Part shown: one piece after another, positions 33,245-42,223 of the stretch
How the letters are laid out: each line of letters starts with the position of its first letter
How positions within the stretch are numbered: position 1 is the stretch's first letter
Program-made: the position numbers and the translations under genes
Assembly: GCA_021401465.1 (NCBI GenBank)
Contig: JADDMT010000012.1
Location: 310,001-374,000 of the forward strand
DNA length: 64,000 bases
Direction: 5' to 3'
Source of the DNA: Teratosphaeria epicoccoides
Taxonomy: Eukaryota > Ascomycota > Dothideomycetes > Mycosphaerellales > Teratosphaeriaceae
The notes under the pieces: model-generated
Told to the model about the DNA's origin: nothing
The model's database searches: none
What the model saw: the letters and a program-made list of their open reading frames with translations, nothing else

Positions 33245-34293
33245 ATGTCGCAAGACGGCAGCCCGCGCGACACAGAGGAGCCGGCAGCTCCCACGCCGGG
33301 CGAAAATGAGCCCCAACAGAACGAAGAGGAAGCGATGAATCGAGACGACCCAGGCGACGCAGGACTCGGCTACGACTTCGAGGTCAAGGAGCAAGATCGT
33401 TGGCTCCCTATTGCAAATGGTGAGTAACCTCCTTGCGTCTATTGCGACTTGTGGAAGGAGCCACCTGCGCCTTCCCTGCGCACCCCGTTCTTGTGCGATG
33501 TTACGGATGGCGAGCCCGTTGACACCTGCACGTCAACGGATGACATATAATGCTCTATCGCGCGTCTTGCTGCAAGCCCGTCGAATCAGAGGCTCATACG
33601 CCAGCCTTGGATCTGCAGCCTGCTACTTGCGCGACCGACTGGACGAATAGCAATGCCTTCACCATCCCCACAATCTTCCCCGTCGCAGCTGTCGAATCGC
33701 GAATTAAGAAGAAGTCCCAGGGCTATATGCGATAATGATGCTAACATACACAACTTTGCCCCAGTCGCCCGTATCATGAAAACTGCGCTGCCGGAAAATG
33801 CGAAGATTGCAAAAGAAGCCAAGGAGTGCATGCAGGAATGCGTGAGCGAGTTTATCTCATTCATCACCAGTGAGGGTACGTGTCATTGAACCACGCAGTA
33901 TCTGCTGCTTGTGAATCTGCACGCGCACTGACATTTGAGACAGCGTCGGAGAAGTGCCAGCAAGAGAAGCGCAAGACCGTCAACGGCGAGGACATTCTCT
34001 TTGCGATGACCTCTCTTGGTTTCGAAAATTATGGTGAAGCGCTCAAAATCTACCTGGCCAGATATCGAGAGGTACGTCCATAAGTCGACCCGCCTCAAGA
34101 TACGCAACAAAATTGACTGTTGCAGAATCTGGTGGCCCGAGGCGAGCAAAAGCCTCCTGCCAGCGGCGGACCAGCCACCACATCTCCGACATACGATGCC
34201 GGTCATAACGCACTGGCGAATCCAATGGATCCCTCGGATGGAGCAACAGACTTTGGCTACCCTGGCAGTCACGTTGGGCCTGGAGAGTATTAA
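33245..34293 (+). CDS. hapC: CCAAT-binding factor subunit HapC / NF-YB (Hap3)
   Basis: Four exons: 33245-33419, 33765-33875, 33944-34071 and 34126-34293, giving 193 residues. HapC pairs with HapE through a histone fold and, with HapB, binds CCAAT boxes; in fungi the complex governs respiration, iron and secondary-metabolism genes. The histone fold is complete after splicing: VARIMKTALPENAKIAKEAK, CMQECVSEFISFITSEASEK, QQEKRKTVNGEDILFAM and LGFENYGEALKIYLARYRE. The N-terminus is acidic and Pro/Glu-rich, and the C-terminus is Gly/Pro-rich and disordered. Intron 1 (345 nt) is several times longer than the other two (68 and 54 nt). All junctions are in phase (1, 1, 0). Confidence 0.93.
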
Positions 34294-35227
34294 GACTGTA
34301 TCATCCAAGCCTTTGAGCCACCATCGACACGGCATTCTCGATGATGCCGCTTGGCAGAGCTCTCATCCTGCTATACTATCGTGGCGACAACGAATCGAGT
34401 TCTACAATACCTCTGATAAGAGACGCTTCCGTCCAGCATGGCGGCGGGTTAAAGCCGATAGCAGCATTTGTGACGTGAGCTTCTCATTTGTCTAGTACTT
34501 AGTTGGCGTTATGGGGACGAAATACCACCATGCATTGGGACAAGAGTAGCATGAAAAATGTACATTGACCGTGGCGATGGGCTGGGGCGAGGCATTAGAG
34601 CGAACAATACTGCTCGCGCAGAGCTAATACGTGTTGTATGATAGTATCCCACGACCAGACAACCGGTACGCCACGTCGGCATTGTCTGGACGTCAGTGAA
34701 GAGAAGCAGTATTTACCGCGAGATTTATGCTGTTATTCACAACCATGGGCAACAACGGGCGTCGCAGGTCTTGACCACGTATCATTTGGTTCATGGTTCA
34801 CAATTTGCAGTACCCAAACGAGGCCATGCTCCAGTCACCACGGGATTTCTTCCAGCAGTGATCTGGCTTAGGATCATGAAGAACGCACCAAGCAGAGCAG
34901 CTCCAAGGCAGCGACTGCCTCCTTGCGCTTATCCAATTGCGCTGCGTACGATCTGTCAACAACGACGAGACCAGCTGGTCTGCAAGGGTAATCAAGCATC
35001 CAGCAGTGAATGCTAGAGACATTACCGTTGCATAGCAACAGGCTTGGTAGCTCACGCTCACTGTGAACGCGACAGGACCAGAGTGCGCTTCACCGTTCTG
35101 CAGGGAGTAGTCACGGCCGACCTCTTGCTTCCCGCCACTTCATCGCGCCTCAAGCCGCCACAGCTTATAATCTGACTTCAGTCGTACAGGCTCCCAGCAT
35201 CATGCAACCACTCCGAGAAGTTGACAA
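34294..35227. other. Intergenic with uncertain minus-strand coding-like fragments
   Basis: About 930 bp. On the minus strand between about 35060 and 34795, pieces in different frames look protein-like (AAQLDKRKEAVAAL; then LLGAFFMILSQITAGRNPVV) and an intron-like GTAATG...TTGCAG lies at about 35025-34981, but I could not join them into one model. They may be a decayed or mis-spliced small membrane protein. Confidence 0.25.
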
Positions 35228-36239
35228 ATGCCGCGTCACCCCCGCACGATTGCACGCGAGCTCCGCGATCAAATCTATTCATATTTGACGGCGGAGACGG
35301 GACCGTTTCTCGAGTCGCCAGACCCGGAGGATGATGCGAAGGTGGAGATCAGTCTCTCCAGCGTCGTCCTATTGACTGTGCTTTTGGTGTGCACGCAGAT
35401 CCACGACGATTATCTCGAGAGCATGGTACTGAAGATGGAAGCCAATGTTTACTACGGCAACACGGCCGTTTCCAGTATCCCGGCGCCAATCAACCTGACA
35501 CCTGTCCAGGCAAAAGTCCTGAAACAGCTCAAACTCTGCACCATACATTTCCATTGGCTCCACTTTGTCCCTGAGGAGACAATCAGTCAATTGTTGGACA
35601 GCATCGATGATGGTGCCACCGCGGCTGAGAATCGGCAGGTGGCAATAGCGGGTGCAGATGGTAAGTCGCTCCAACGACAGCGTGTCATACCTGCTTTTCT
35701 CGCCGACTCTACGTCGTTCGCCAGAATTCTACCGCCGCGTAGACCTCCTTCTCCACGACGTCGTCCTCCCCCTCCTCCACCAAGACGCTCAGCTCGTCCT
35801 CCGCGTCGACTTCTCCCAATCCGAGGACTCAGAAGAGCCAGAGAACGAGCGGTGGCTGTGGGCTGATGCTCGACGGTACTTCCTGCCAGAGATTACGCGC
35901 ACGTGGCTCGAAGACAGCAAAGACGAGTCCCTGGCGCCCATCCCCGCCGTCTGGGAACCGTATGTCAAGACGCCGCTGTACTGCACCATGCCGACAAACT
36001 ATGCGGAAATGGCCGCGAACCGGGCGGCGTTCGCCAACGGAACGACGGACTGGTTCGTCAAGCCCTTGAGTGAGGCGTCCGCAGAGAGGGGATGCTGGGA
36101 ATTGGTCTTTCCGGAAGGTCTGGCGGACTATGTGGTGGCAGGTGGGTCGGTGGCTTGGTCAGACGAGGCGGCGAATGGGTGGTCCACTTGGTTTGGTTTC
36201 GATGTCGTCGAGTGGCGGCCCGATCGATCTGGCGTCTAA
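35228..36239 (+). CDS. F-box-like/2EXR-type fungal protein
   Basis: Two exons, 35228-35660 and 35725-36239 (64-nt intron with GTAAGT donor and GCCAG acceptor), 315 residues. The N-terminus TIARELRDQIYSYLT is the typical start of the many fungal F-box-like proteins, followed by a hydrophobic VVLLTVLLVCTQIHDDYLES segment and VYYGN. The second exon continues in phase (EFYRRVDLLLHDVVLPLLHQ) and ends in a Trp-rich alpha/beta region (WSTWFGFDVVEWRP). The first exon's frame also stays open past the donor as an Arg/Pro-rich tail, which is not protein-like and supports splicing. Target and role unknown. Confidence 0.75.
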
Positions 36240-36901
36240 GGCGGGGTGGGCGAGGGGCTGTCGGTCATATTGAGGATATTCCCGTTGTGAAGAAGGGTGT
36301 CTCCTGGTCTCGGCACTCGATACGGTGGCTTGCTCAGATTGGGTCGCTTTCAACACTATGAGGGAGCACAATTGTGTGTACGGACGACGTGCGGGCAAAT
36401 TCTCGGATGCTACGCCAGTTTCAAAAACGCTCTTCTCGTGCCTCCTTGTCTTGCTCGTGTGCAAGCAAGCAGATTCATGACGAGGACCTCGAGACCGCCT
36501 TGTTGAGGACGGCAGCGCGCTTCACGTTTACGGCCAGCACCTAGGAGGTACCGACTTCGTTTGCCCTCATTCCAACGCCGGCTGTCAGCGGAATCCTGCC
36601 GCGGATCAACGCATGGCGATGTGATGGGGAACAAGAAGTATCTGAAACCACGTTTTTACTTCTCGCCCGCGATTGGTATGCACGATGAAAGAAAAGCTGC
36701 GGGCGTGCGAGCTCGGGGAAGTGCAAGCTTGTGGCCATGAGATTTCTACTTTCGTCACTGTACATGGTGCCCGTGCCACCTCTAATTTCTGTCGGATATG
36801 TCGCCATGCGGGTCTATGCTTGATCAGATGTCGCCAACGCCTCGCTCGAAAAAAGCACCGCCAAGGAATCATCAAAAATGTCCGTCACATCCCGAACATG
36901 A
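36240..36901. other. Convergent 3' region, no supported gene
   Basis: About 660 bp between the F-box-like gene and the DUF4336 gene, containing both 3' ends. Overlapping short frames only. Confidence 0.4.
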
Positions 36902-37774
36902 TCACGGTGCCGATTCACTCTCATTCGTACTCGCACTGCCGACTTCCTTCTTCGCGGCATTCAAATGCCATGCCATGACCGTCTCAAAAGTGCCCTTGCC
37001 ATTGCTCTCAATCACGTCTCCATGACACGGGATGATCTTGTCGAAATCCCACTTTGCAATTTTCGACACGCTGGCATTGAAGCCTCGCCTGTCGCCTGCC
37101 GCAATGGCGTACCACAGCATGCGCTTCTGCCAGATCGCCTCACCTTTCGCACTTTGGAGAGTGTTCATGAGCTTCGCGATGATGCCGGAAGAGACATTCA
37201 CATCCGTCTTGCTGAACTGCTCCGTCGCCGGCAGGTTGAAGAGCAGGTCGGCTTCAATGAGCGTCTTGGAGGGCTTGTGGTTGAAAACGAGTTCCTGATT
37301 GGCGTGTGCATGGACGTATTCGCAGTCGAATTCGCGGTCGAACTCGTGGCTCACGGAGAAGCGGCCTTTGCTGTCCTTGCGGAACAGCGTCCAGCGATCG
37401 TCGGGGATCTTGAAGTAGTTCTGCTTTTCGCGGGACTTGGGCAGAGGCTCTGGCCCGATCACCTGCGCCTGGGGCCACTGCTTGTGCCAACTTTCGAGGA
37501 AGATGTGATGCTCCTGGTCGAGGGCGGTGATGTAGTGGATCTGGCCGTTGCCGAAGGACGCGACCTCTTTCTGGAGGGTCTCCGTGAGAGCGACGGGACT
37601 GAAGACGGCCAGGTTGCCGGATGCGAGCTTGACGATGGTCCCGCGGCCGCCGATCTTGACTCGTCCGAAGCGGAGGAAGGGCGTCGAGCAGATTTTGATA
37701 TTGGGTGTGACGTCGCGGATGAGCATGACCTTGTCGAGGTCGAAAGGGACGAATTTGGAGGTAGAGGAGGACAT
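36902..37774 (-). CDS. DUF4336 protein, metallo-beta-lactamase-like fold
   Basis: Single exon, 290 residues. The opening MLIRDVTPNIKICSTPFLRFGRVKIGGRGT and the FSPVALTETLQKEV, ITALDQEHHIFLESW segments are those of the DUF4336 family, which resembles metallo-hydrolases of the beta-lactamase superfamily. HHIFLESWHKQWPQAQ occupies the place of the usual HxHxDH loop but does not reproduce it, while DKIIPCHGDVI near the end keeps a metal-ligand-like His-Gly-Asp. Substrate and reaction are unknown. No signal peptide. Divergent from COQ6 with 254 bp between start codons. Confidence 0.8.
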   Translation of the reverse strand: MSSSTSKFVPFDLDKVMLIRDVTPNIKICSTPFLRFGRVKIGGRGTIVKLASGNLAVFSPVALTETLQKEVASFGNGQIHYITALDQEHHIFLESWHKQWPQAQVIGPEPLPKSREKQNYFKIPDDRWTLFRKDSKGRFSVSHEFDREFDCEYVHAHANQELVFNHKPSKTLIEADLLFNLPATEQFSKTDVNVSSGIIAKLMNTLQSAKGEAIWQKRMLWYAIAAGDRRGFNASVSKIAKWDFDKIIPCHGDVIESNGKGTFETVMAWHLNAAKKEVGSASTNESESAP

Positions 37775-38028
37775 GGTGGGTGTTGATTTATGAATGTCGC
37801 CAACGTGGGAGTGAGATGTACCTCATGTCAATGATTTCATGTCATCCAGCATAGCGCAGAACACATGTACTTCCGGGTGCACTTTCGCATTGGATGTCGG
37901 GACCGTTTCGTGATGGCGTCATAGCGATATCTTTCCCCTTGAGCTCGATCGACATGCGGGCCGAGACGAGACAGATCCGAGTTGGATGCATCCCAGATGT
38001 TTTGTGGCAGAGCAGAGTACAGTAGGGC
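37775..38028. promoter_or_regulatory. Shared divergent promoter region DUF4336 / COQ6
   Basis: 254 bp separate the divergent start codons of the DUF4336 gene and COQ6. No clear core element is recognised. Confidence 0.45.
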
Positions 38029-39564
38029 ATGGCGACCCCAGCGCTGTTCACACGAGTCCTGGCACTTCCACCCGCACTCCGCCGCAGCCTCTATACCAAT
38101 GCATCGTCGACAGACATCTTCGACGTCGTCACCATCGGCGGTGGGCCAGTCGGACTGTCTTTCGTCTCTGCCTTGCGATCCCACCCGTCGACCCGACATC
38201 TGAAGATCGCCCTCATCGACTCCCAAGACCTGACCACTTCTTCAAGTGTAGCAGACGGCGATGCCTACTCCAACAGATGCTCCAGCTTGACGCCCAGCTC
38301 TCTGGAATTCCTGAGGCAGATTGGAGCCTGGGATCAGATTGTGGCGGGGAGGACTCAGGGCTATCATGGCATGCAGGTGTGGGACGGGGTGAGTGGGAGG
38401 AAAGTGCACTTTGATGCAATGGACAACGGCGGGGCGCTGTTGGATGCTGTGGCTGAATTGCTCCCTGGCAGTCGATGGCAGGCCAGCAGACGAAAGTACG
38501 AGACTGGCAAGGACGATGGCGTCGTCGCGACCATGTGCGAGAACAACAATCTGGTGTCGGCTCTATTGCAGCAATTGAAGCAGCAGACATCGACCGGCCA
38601 GGCATACAAGCTGCTGGACAAGACAAAGGTGGATGACATCCAGCTGGGCCCGGAGCCGCAGGATGAAAGCTCTCTTGATCTGTCACAGTGGCCCATTGTC
38701 CACACCAGCCACCGCTCTATGGCCGCCCGGCTTCTCGTAGGCGCAGACGGCGCCAACAGCCCAGTGCGCACCTTCGCCGACATCCCTTCCCCGGGCTGGG
38801 ACTACAACCAGCACGGCGTAGTCTCCACTCTCGACCTTGACCAGAGCTTTCACGAAGACGACTTCCGAACAGCATACCAGCGCTTCCTCCCCACAGGTCC
38901 CATCGCCCTGCTACCACTACCAGGGAACAAGGCGAGTCTGGTTTGGTCAACGACACCACAGCACGCCGCCAAGCTCAAAGCTCTAGACCCAGAAGACTTC
39001 GTGGCCGCGGTCAATGCCGCGTTCCGTCTCCTGCCGGTCGATCTCAATTACATGCTCACATCGTCAGACTCACCGAGACCCTTAGAAGAAGTCGCCTGGC
39101 GCGAGTCGGCCACTTCGCCATCCTCTACCGGCCTACCTTCCAGCCTCCCACGAGCCATCGGCGTCCAACCCAACCCAACCGCTTCCTTCCCTCTCCGCAT
39201 GCGACACGCAGACACCTACACCGGCCACCGTGTTGCTCTGATCGGCGACGCAGCTCACAACATCCACCCCCTCGCCGGCCAAGGCTTGAACCTGGGGCTC
39301 GCCGACGCCGAGAGCCTGGCAAACCAGATCGTGTATGGCGTGGAGCATGGTATGGATATCGGAACGTGCTGGACACTGGACGAATACAATCGCGAGCGAT
39401 GGGCGACGAACCATGCGATGTTGGGCGTTTGCGATAAGTTGCAGAAGCTGTACAGTGTGGAGTCTGGGCCCCTGGTATGGGGGAGGAGTTTGGGATTGGG
39501 ACTGGTGGACAGACTGGGCCCATTTAAGGGGATGCTCATGGGTGCTGCTTCCGGGCGGGCCTGA
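38029..39564 (+). CDS. COQ6: Ubiquinone biosynthesis monooxygenase Coq6
   Basis: Single exon, 511 residues. Coq6 is a flavoprotein on the matrix side of the mitochondrial inner membrane that hydroxylates C5 of the ubiquinone ring precursor within the CoQ synthome. The first ~25 residues (Arg, Leu, Ala and no acid) form a mitochondrial presequence. The FAD fold follows directly (FDVVTIGGGPVGLSFVSAL), then the family marks YSNRCSSLTPSSLEFL, LLVGADGANSPVR, and the GD motif ALIGDAAHNIHPLAGQGLNLGLAD. RFLPTGPIALLPLPGNKASLVWST is characteristic of Coq6 among class A flavin hydroxylases. Length and domain order match the family. Confidence 0.95.
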   Translation: MATPALFTRVLALPPALRRSLYTNASSTDIFDVVTIGGGPVGLSFVSALRSHPSTRHLKIALIDSQDLTTSSSVADGDAYSNRCSSLTPSSLEFLRQIGAWDQIVAGRTQGYHGMQVWDGVSGRKVHFDAMDNGGALLDAVAELLPGSRWQASRRKYETGKDDGVVATMCENNNLVSALLQQLKQQTSTGQAYKLLDKTKVDDIQLGPEPQDESSLDLSQWPIVHTSHRSMAARLLVGADGANSPVRTFADIPSPGWDYNQHGVVSTLDLDQSFHEDDFRTAYQRFLPTGPIALLPLPGNKASLVWSTTPQHAAKLKALDPEDFVAAVNAAFRLLPVDLNYMLTSSDSPRPLEEVAWRESATSPSSTGLPSSLPRAIGVQPNPTASFPLRMRHADTYTGHRVALIGDAAHNIHPLAGQGLNLGLADAESLANQIVYGVEHGMDIGTCWTLDEYNRERWATNHAMLGVCDKLQKLYSVESGPLVWGRSLGLGLVDRLGPFKGMLMGAASGRA

Positions 39565-39850
39565 GGAGAGCAGGGAGCAAAAAGATGGTCATGGGTTGGA
39601 AGCTAAGTGTGGAGCGGCTCTGCTTCCTTCGATATCTGCAGGCGACACGCGCGCGAAAGCATGTACCACATGCTTGCCAACCCTCATGCGCCAGTCATGC
39701 AAGCCCGCGGCAAGTCGGCTGGATAGTATGAACACATCCATGGACTTCCAGGGGTGCTGTCTCTAGCCAGAAACATCTCTCAACATCTCTCGACCCACCC
39801 AGCATTCCCGCAGACCTCCCGCATTCCATCAACTCCACGCTCCCAATCAT

Positions 39851-40222
39851 CTACGAACACTGCGCTATCCCCGGCCGCGGGTAATCCCCGTAACAAGGCA
39901 GCGAGGCGCCCGTACACGGATTCGTCTGTCCACACCGCGAATCCAGGACCGTCAGCACGGCGCGTCCGCAGGTAGGTCCACAGCCAGGCCACTACTCACC
40001 ATTTCGCAAGGGTAAATCGTGCGAGCACCTTGATAGTCGACGACACAGTCGCCGGGTCCTTCTTCGGCTACGCCGCAGACCTGGAAGGCAGATTGTTAGT
40101 TATCGGAGTTTGGTAAACATGCGGCGAAGGGGGGGAAGTACTCCTGGCTTGATGACGGCGAGGGCGAGGTGATTTGTTAGGAGGAAGAAGTGGAACGCTA
40201 GCCTGGAGTGGGAAGACTTCAT
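39851..40222 (-). CDS. Small secreted protein with six cysteines
   Basis: Three exons on the minus strand: 40222-40142, 40080-40000 and 39925-39851, each joint in phase 0; 78 residues. Intron 1 (61 nt) has a perfect ACTAAC branch site and TTCCAG acceptor; intron 2 (74 nt) has GTGAGT, CTGAC and GACAG. Exon 1 is the signal peptide (residues 1 to about 23, core LAFHFFLLTNHLALA). The mature part carries six Cys: VCGV, GDCVVDY, IYPCEM, NPCTG, LPCYGDY and a C-terminal QCS, enough for three disulphides. No family is recognised. Its size, Cys content and location beside a minisatellite and a broken gene fit effector-like or antimicrobial proteins, which is inference. The open frame upstream of 40222 is not needed. 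Confidence 0.7.
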
Positions 40223-40429
40223 TGCGTCTGTGATGGGGTGGCCTGGGTCGATGGTAGTATGGTGTACGATGAGAACGGCAGGATTGTAGGAGACGGGGTT
40301 TGAGCTCACGAGATCAGAGACTGCGGTTGGTACTTTGCCGACGTCTCACGAGCTACACGTGGTGCTCCAGCTAGATCTATAAACAGCGTTGAGACTAGAC
40401 CCTGCCAAGGACACCAAGAGCCCGTAGGA
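40223..40429. other. Region between secreted-protein gene and minisatellite
   Basis: About 200 bp containing the presumed promoter of the six-Cys protein. No other feature. Confidence 0.35.
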
Positions 40430-40751
40430 CATCCCATAGCCACTCTTCGACCTAGACATCCCATAGCCACCCTTCGACCTAGACATCCCATAGCCACCCT
40501 TCGACCTAGACATCCCATAGCCACTCTTCGACCTAGACATCCCATAGCCACTCTTCGACCTAGACATCCCATAGCCACCCTTCGACCTAGACATCCCATA
40601 GCCACTCTTCGACCTAGACATTCCATAGCCACTCTTCGACCTAGACATCCCATAGCCACCCTTCGACCTAGACATCCCATAGCCACTCTTCGACCTAGAC
40701 ATCCCATAGCCACCCTTCGACCTAGACATCCCATAGCCACCCTTCGACCTA
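40430..40751 (+). repeat. 27-bp minisatellite, about 12 copies
   Basis: Twelve head-to-tail copies of a 27-bp unit (starting catcccatagccac on the plus strand). Copies differ mainly at one position (ccaccc versus ccactc), in the plus-strand order T, C, C, T, T, C, T, T, C, T, C, C; one copy has an extra change (cattcc at 40621). Because 27 is a multiple of three, the minus strand is open in two frames through the array, repeating MGCLGRRVA or KGGYGMSRS/KSGYGMSRS, while the third frame has a TAG in every unit. The array starts two bases after the TAG of the broken SnoaL-like gene. Confidence 0.95.
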
Positions 40752-41350
40752 CCCCGTCGCCCCTGCTTCACCCCTCACTGGCAGCGCAGCAAGCTTCCCC
40801 GTGAACTCCGTCACGAACGCAGAGTCCATCATCTCATCGCACCGCACAATCTCAGTGCCGTCCTCATTAAACGACGTGATCAACACGCACTCATTCCTAA
40901 ACGTCCCCGGTCCCAGCGGGGAATCTGCCGTCGTCAAAGCCGTACAGAGTAGATTTTCCGCCCCTCCACATCGTAAGCTTCGATTCGTGTCGTGAACTAA
41001 ATTCAATCACAAAGATTCCCATCTCGTCAGCCAGGCGCTCTTTCTGAAAGTCCCAAGAAAAAAAAAAGAAAAAAAAAACAACAAGGCAAGCGAGATGGGT
41101 GGAGATAATCACGTGAAAGTTCGTAAAGAGAGGCTTCATCACCGTCTCCCAGTGCTCGAGGAACTGCTCGAGCGTTTTGGGCCCGCACATGGGCGCGCCC
41201 AGGGTGGCGGGGTGGAAGTGGTAGATGCTGTCGGCGGCGCGGTGGGCGCGCAGGGCTTCGCGCGTCCAGGTGTGGAAGCCGCGAATCATGGCTGCCGTGG
41301 TCGCTTTGAGGTTGGCGAGGACTTGGTCGGGGGGGAGGGGAAGGAGACAT
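40749..41350 (-). pseudogene. SnoaL-like (NTF2-fold) protein gene with two frame breaks
   Basis: Segments of a small SnoaL-like protein are readable on the minus strand: MSPSPPP, then DQVLANLKATTAAMIRGFHT, FHPATLGAPM, an intron of 116 nt (41112-40997) with a long T-rich tract, then EAYDVEGRKIYSV, TADSPLGP, VLITSFNEDGTEIVRCDEM and FTGKLAAL to TAG at 40749. Two single-base frame changes break it: in the seven-C run at 41329-41335 right after the start, and near 40940 between KIYSV and TTADSPLG. A downstream ATG at 41289 would avoid the first but not the second. Either it is a recent pseudogene or the assembly has two errors. Intact relatives are ~150-residue proteins of secondary-metabolite and unknown pathways. 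Confidence 0.65.
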
Positions 41351-42223
41351 GGTGCTGTTGGTGTTGGTTTGCGGTGCGGTGTTGTGGGAAGGGCTTGGAG
41401 GGGGGCTGATGCTGGTGTGATGAGAAGGGAGGGTTTTGGATGGGATGTTTGGATCCTTTCATGTGTAGATCTGCTCGCGAGTTTAGATTCTTGAGGGCTT
41501 TGCGGACGGTGTGGCGGAGAATGCTGCCAGGCTCGGGGTTGAGCTGGAGGAGCGTCACGGACTTAAGCTGGACCGACTGACTGGCTGAGCTGTGCGGCGG
41601 CATGCTACGGGGGCGGATTTGATTTTCCTACTGATACTCACGTGCACGTGTACACTGCGGAGGCGAGAATGATGCCGGATCATTCATCGTTGGCTCTGCA
41701 GGTATCGGCCTGTTTTCCCTGGGATTTTTCCTCGGCCATCGTGTTTCACGGAGAAGTGCGAGTCAGATAGAACTTCGGCTCTCACAGGCCAAGTTGCCAA
41801 GTTGACCGATGATCGAGAGATGCCTTTCCCGCGGTGGCGTGACGCTGTCTCTCCAGCGCAGGCTTCACATTATTGTTGCTGGATACGTGTATTCGTTCTG
41901 CCGACGCTGGTTATGTCGTCTGATGAGCAGCGCTTGTGTGCACTCGAGGGGTGAAATAATACTGTCAACTGGGAATGAGGCCTCCGTATAAGATGCGGAG
42001 GATGGAAACAGGGCTAATAAATGGCATCTCATCCAGATGTCGCCGTTGACAAAGTTCGGCAGAGAGTTTGGATCGTGGTGCTCTCCGCGTCCCCCTTGAC
42101 ACCGTTGCCTCTATCTCCTGGTATATGAGCCATGTGCCGCGTGCTGCTGATCGGCGGCGGTCACCTTCTTGTCTTCATCACACATTCTGCTGTACGTATA
42201 CAATACCATCATCGTAGTCGAGA
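41351..42223. other. Intergenic, no supported gene
   Basis: About 870 bp. Contains the promoter of the GDSL esterase gene by position. Short frames on both strands are not gene-like. Confidence 0.4.

Noticed and set aside
40306..40771. Two repeat-encoded proteins of about 140 residues through the minisatellite
   Set aside because: They exist because the repeat unit is a multiple of three without stops; no signal peptide, start context or conserved flank supports translation.
41027..41409. Frames opposite the SnoaL-like gene and a Pro/Arg-rich shadow frame
   Set aside because: Shadows of the C-rich coding strand; only the SnoaL-like frame has conserved segments.
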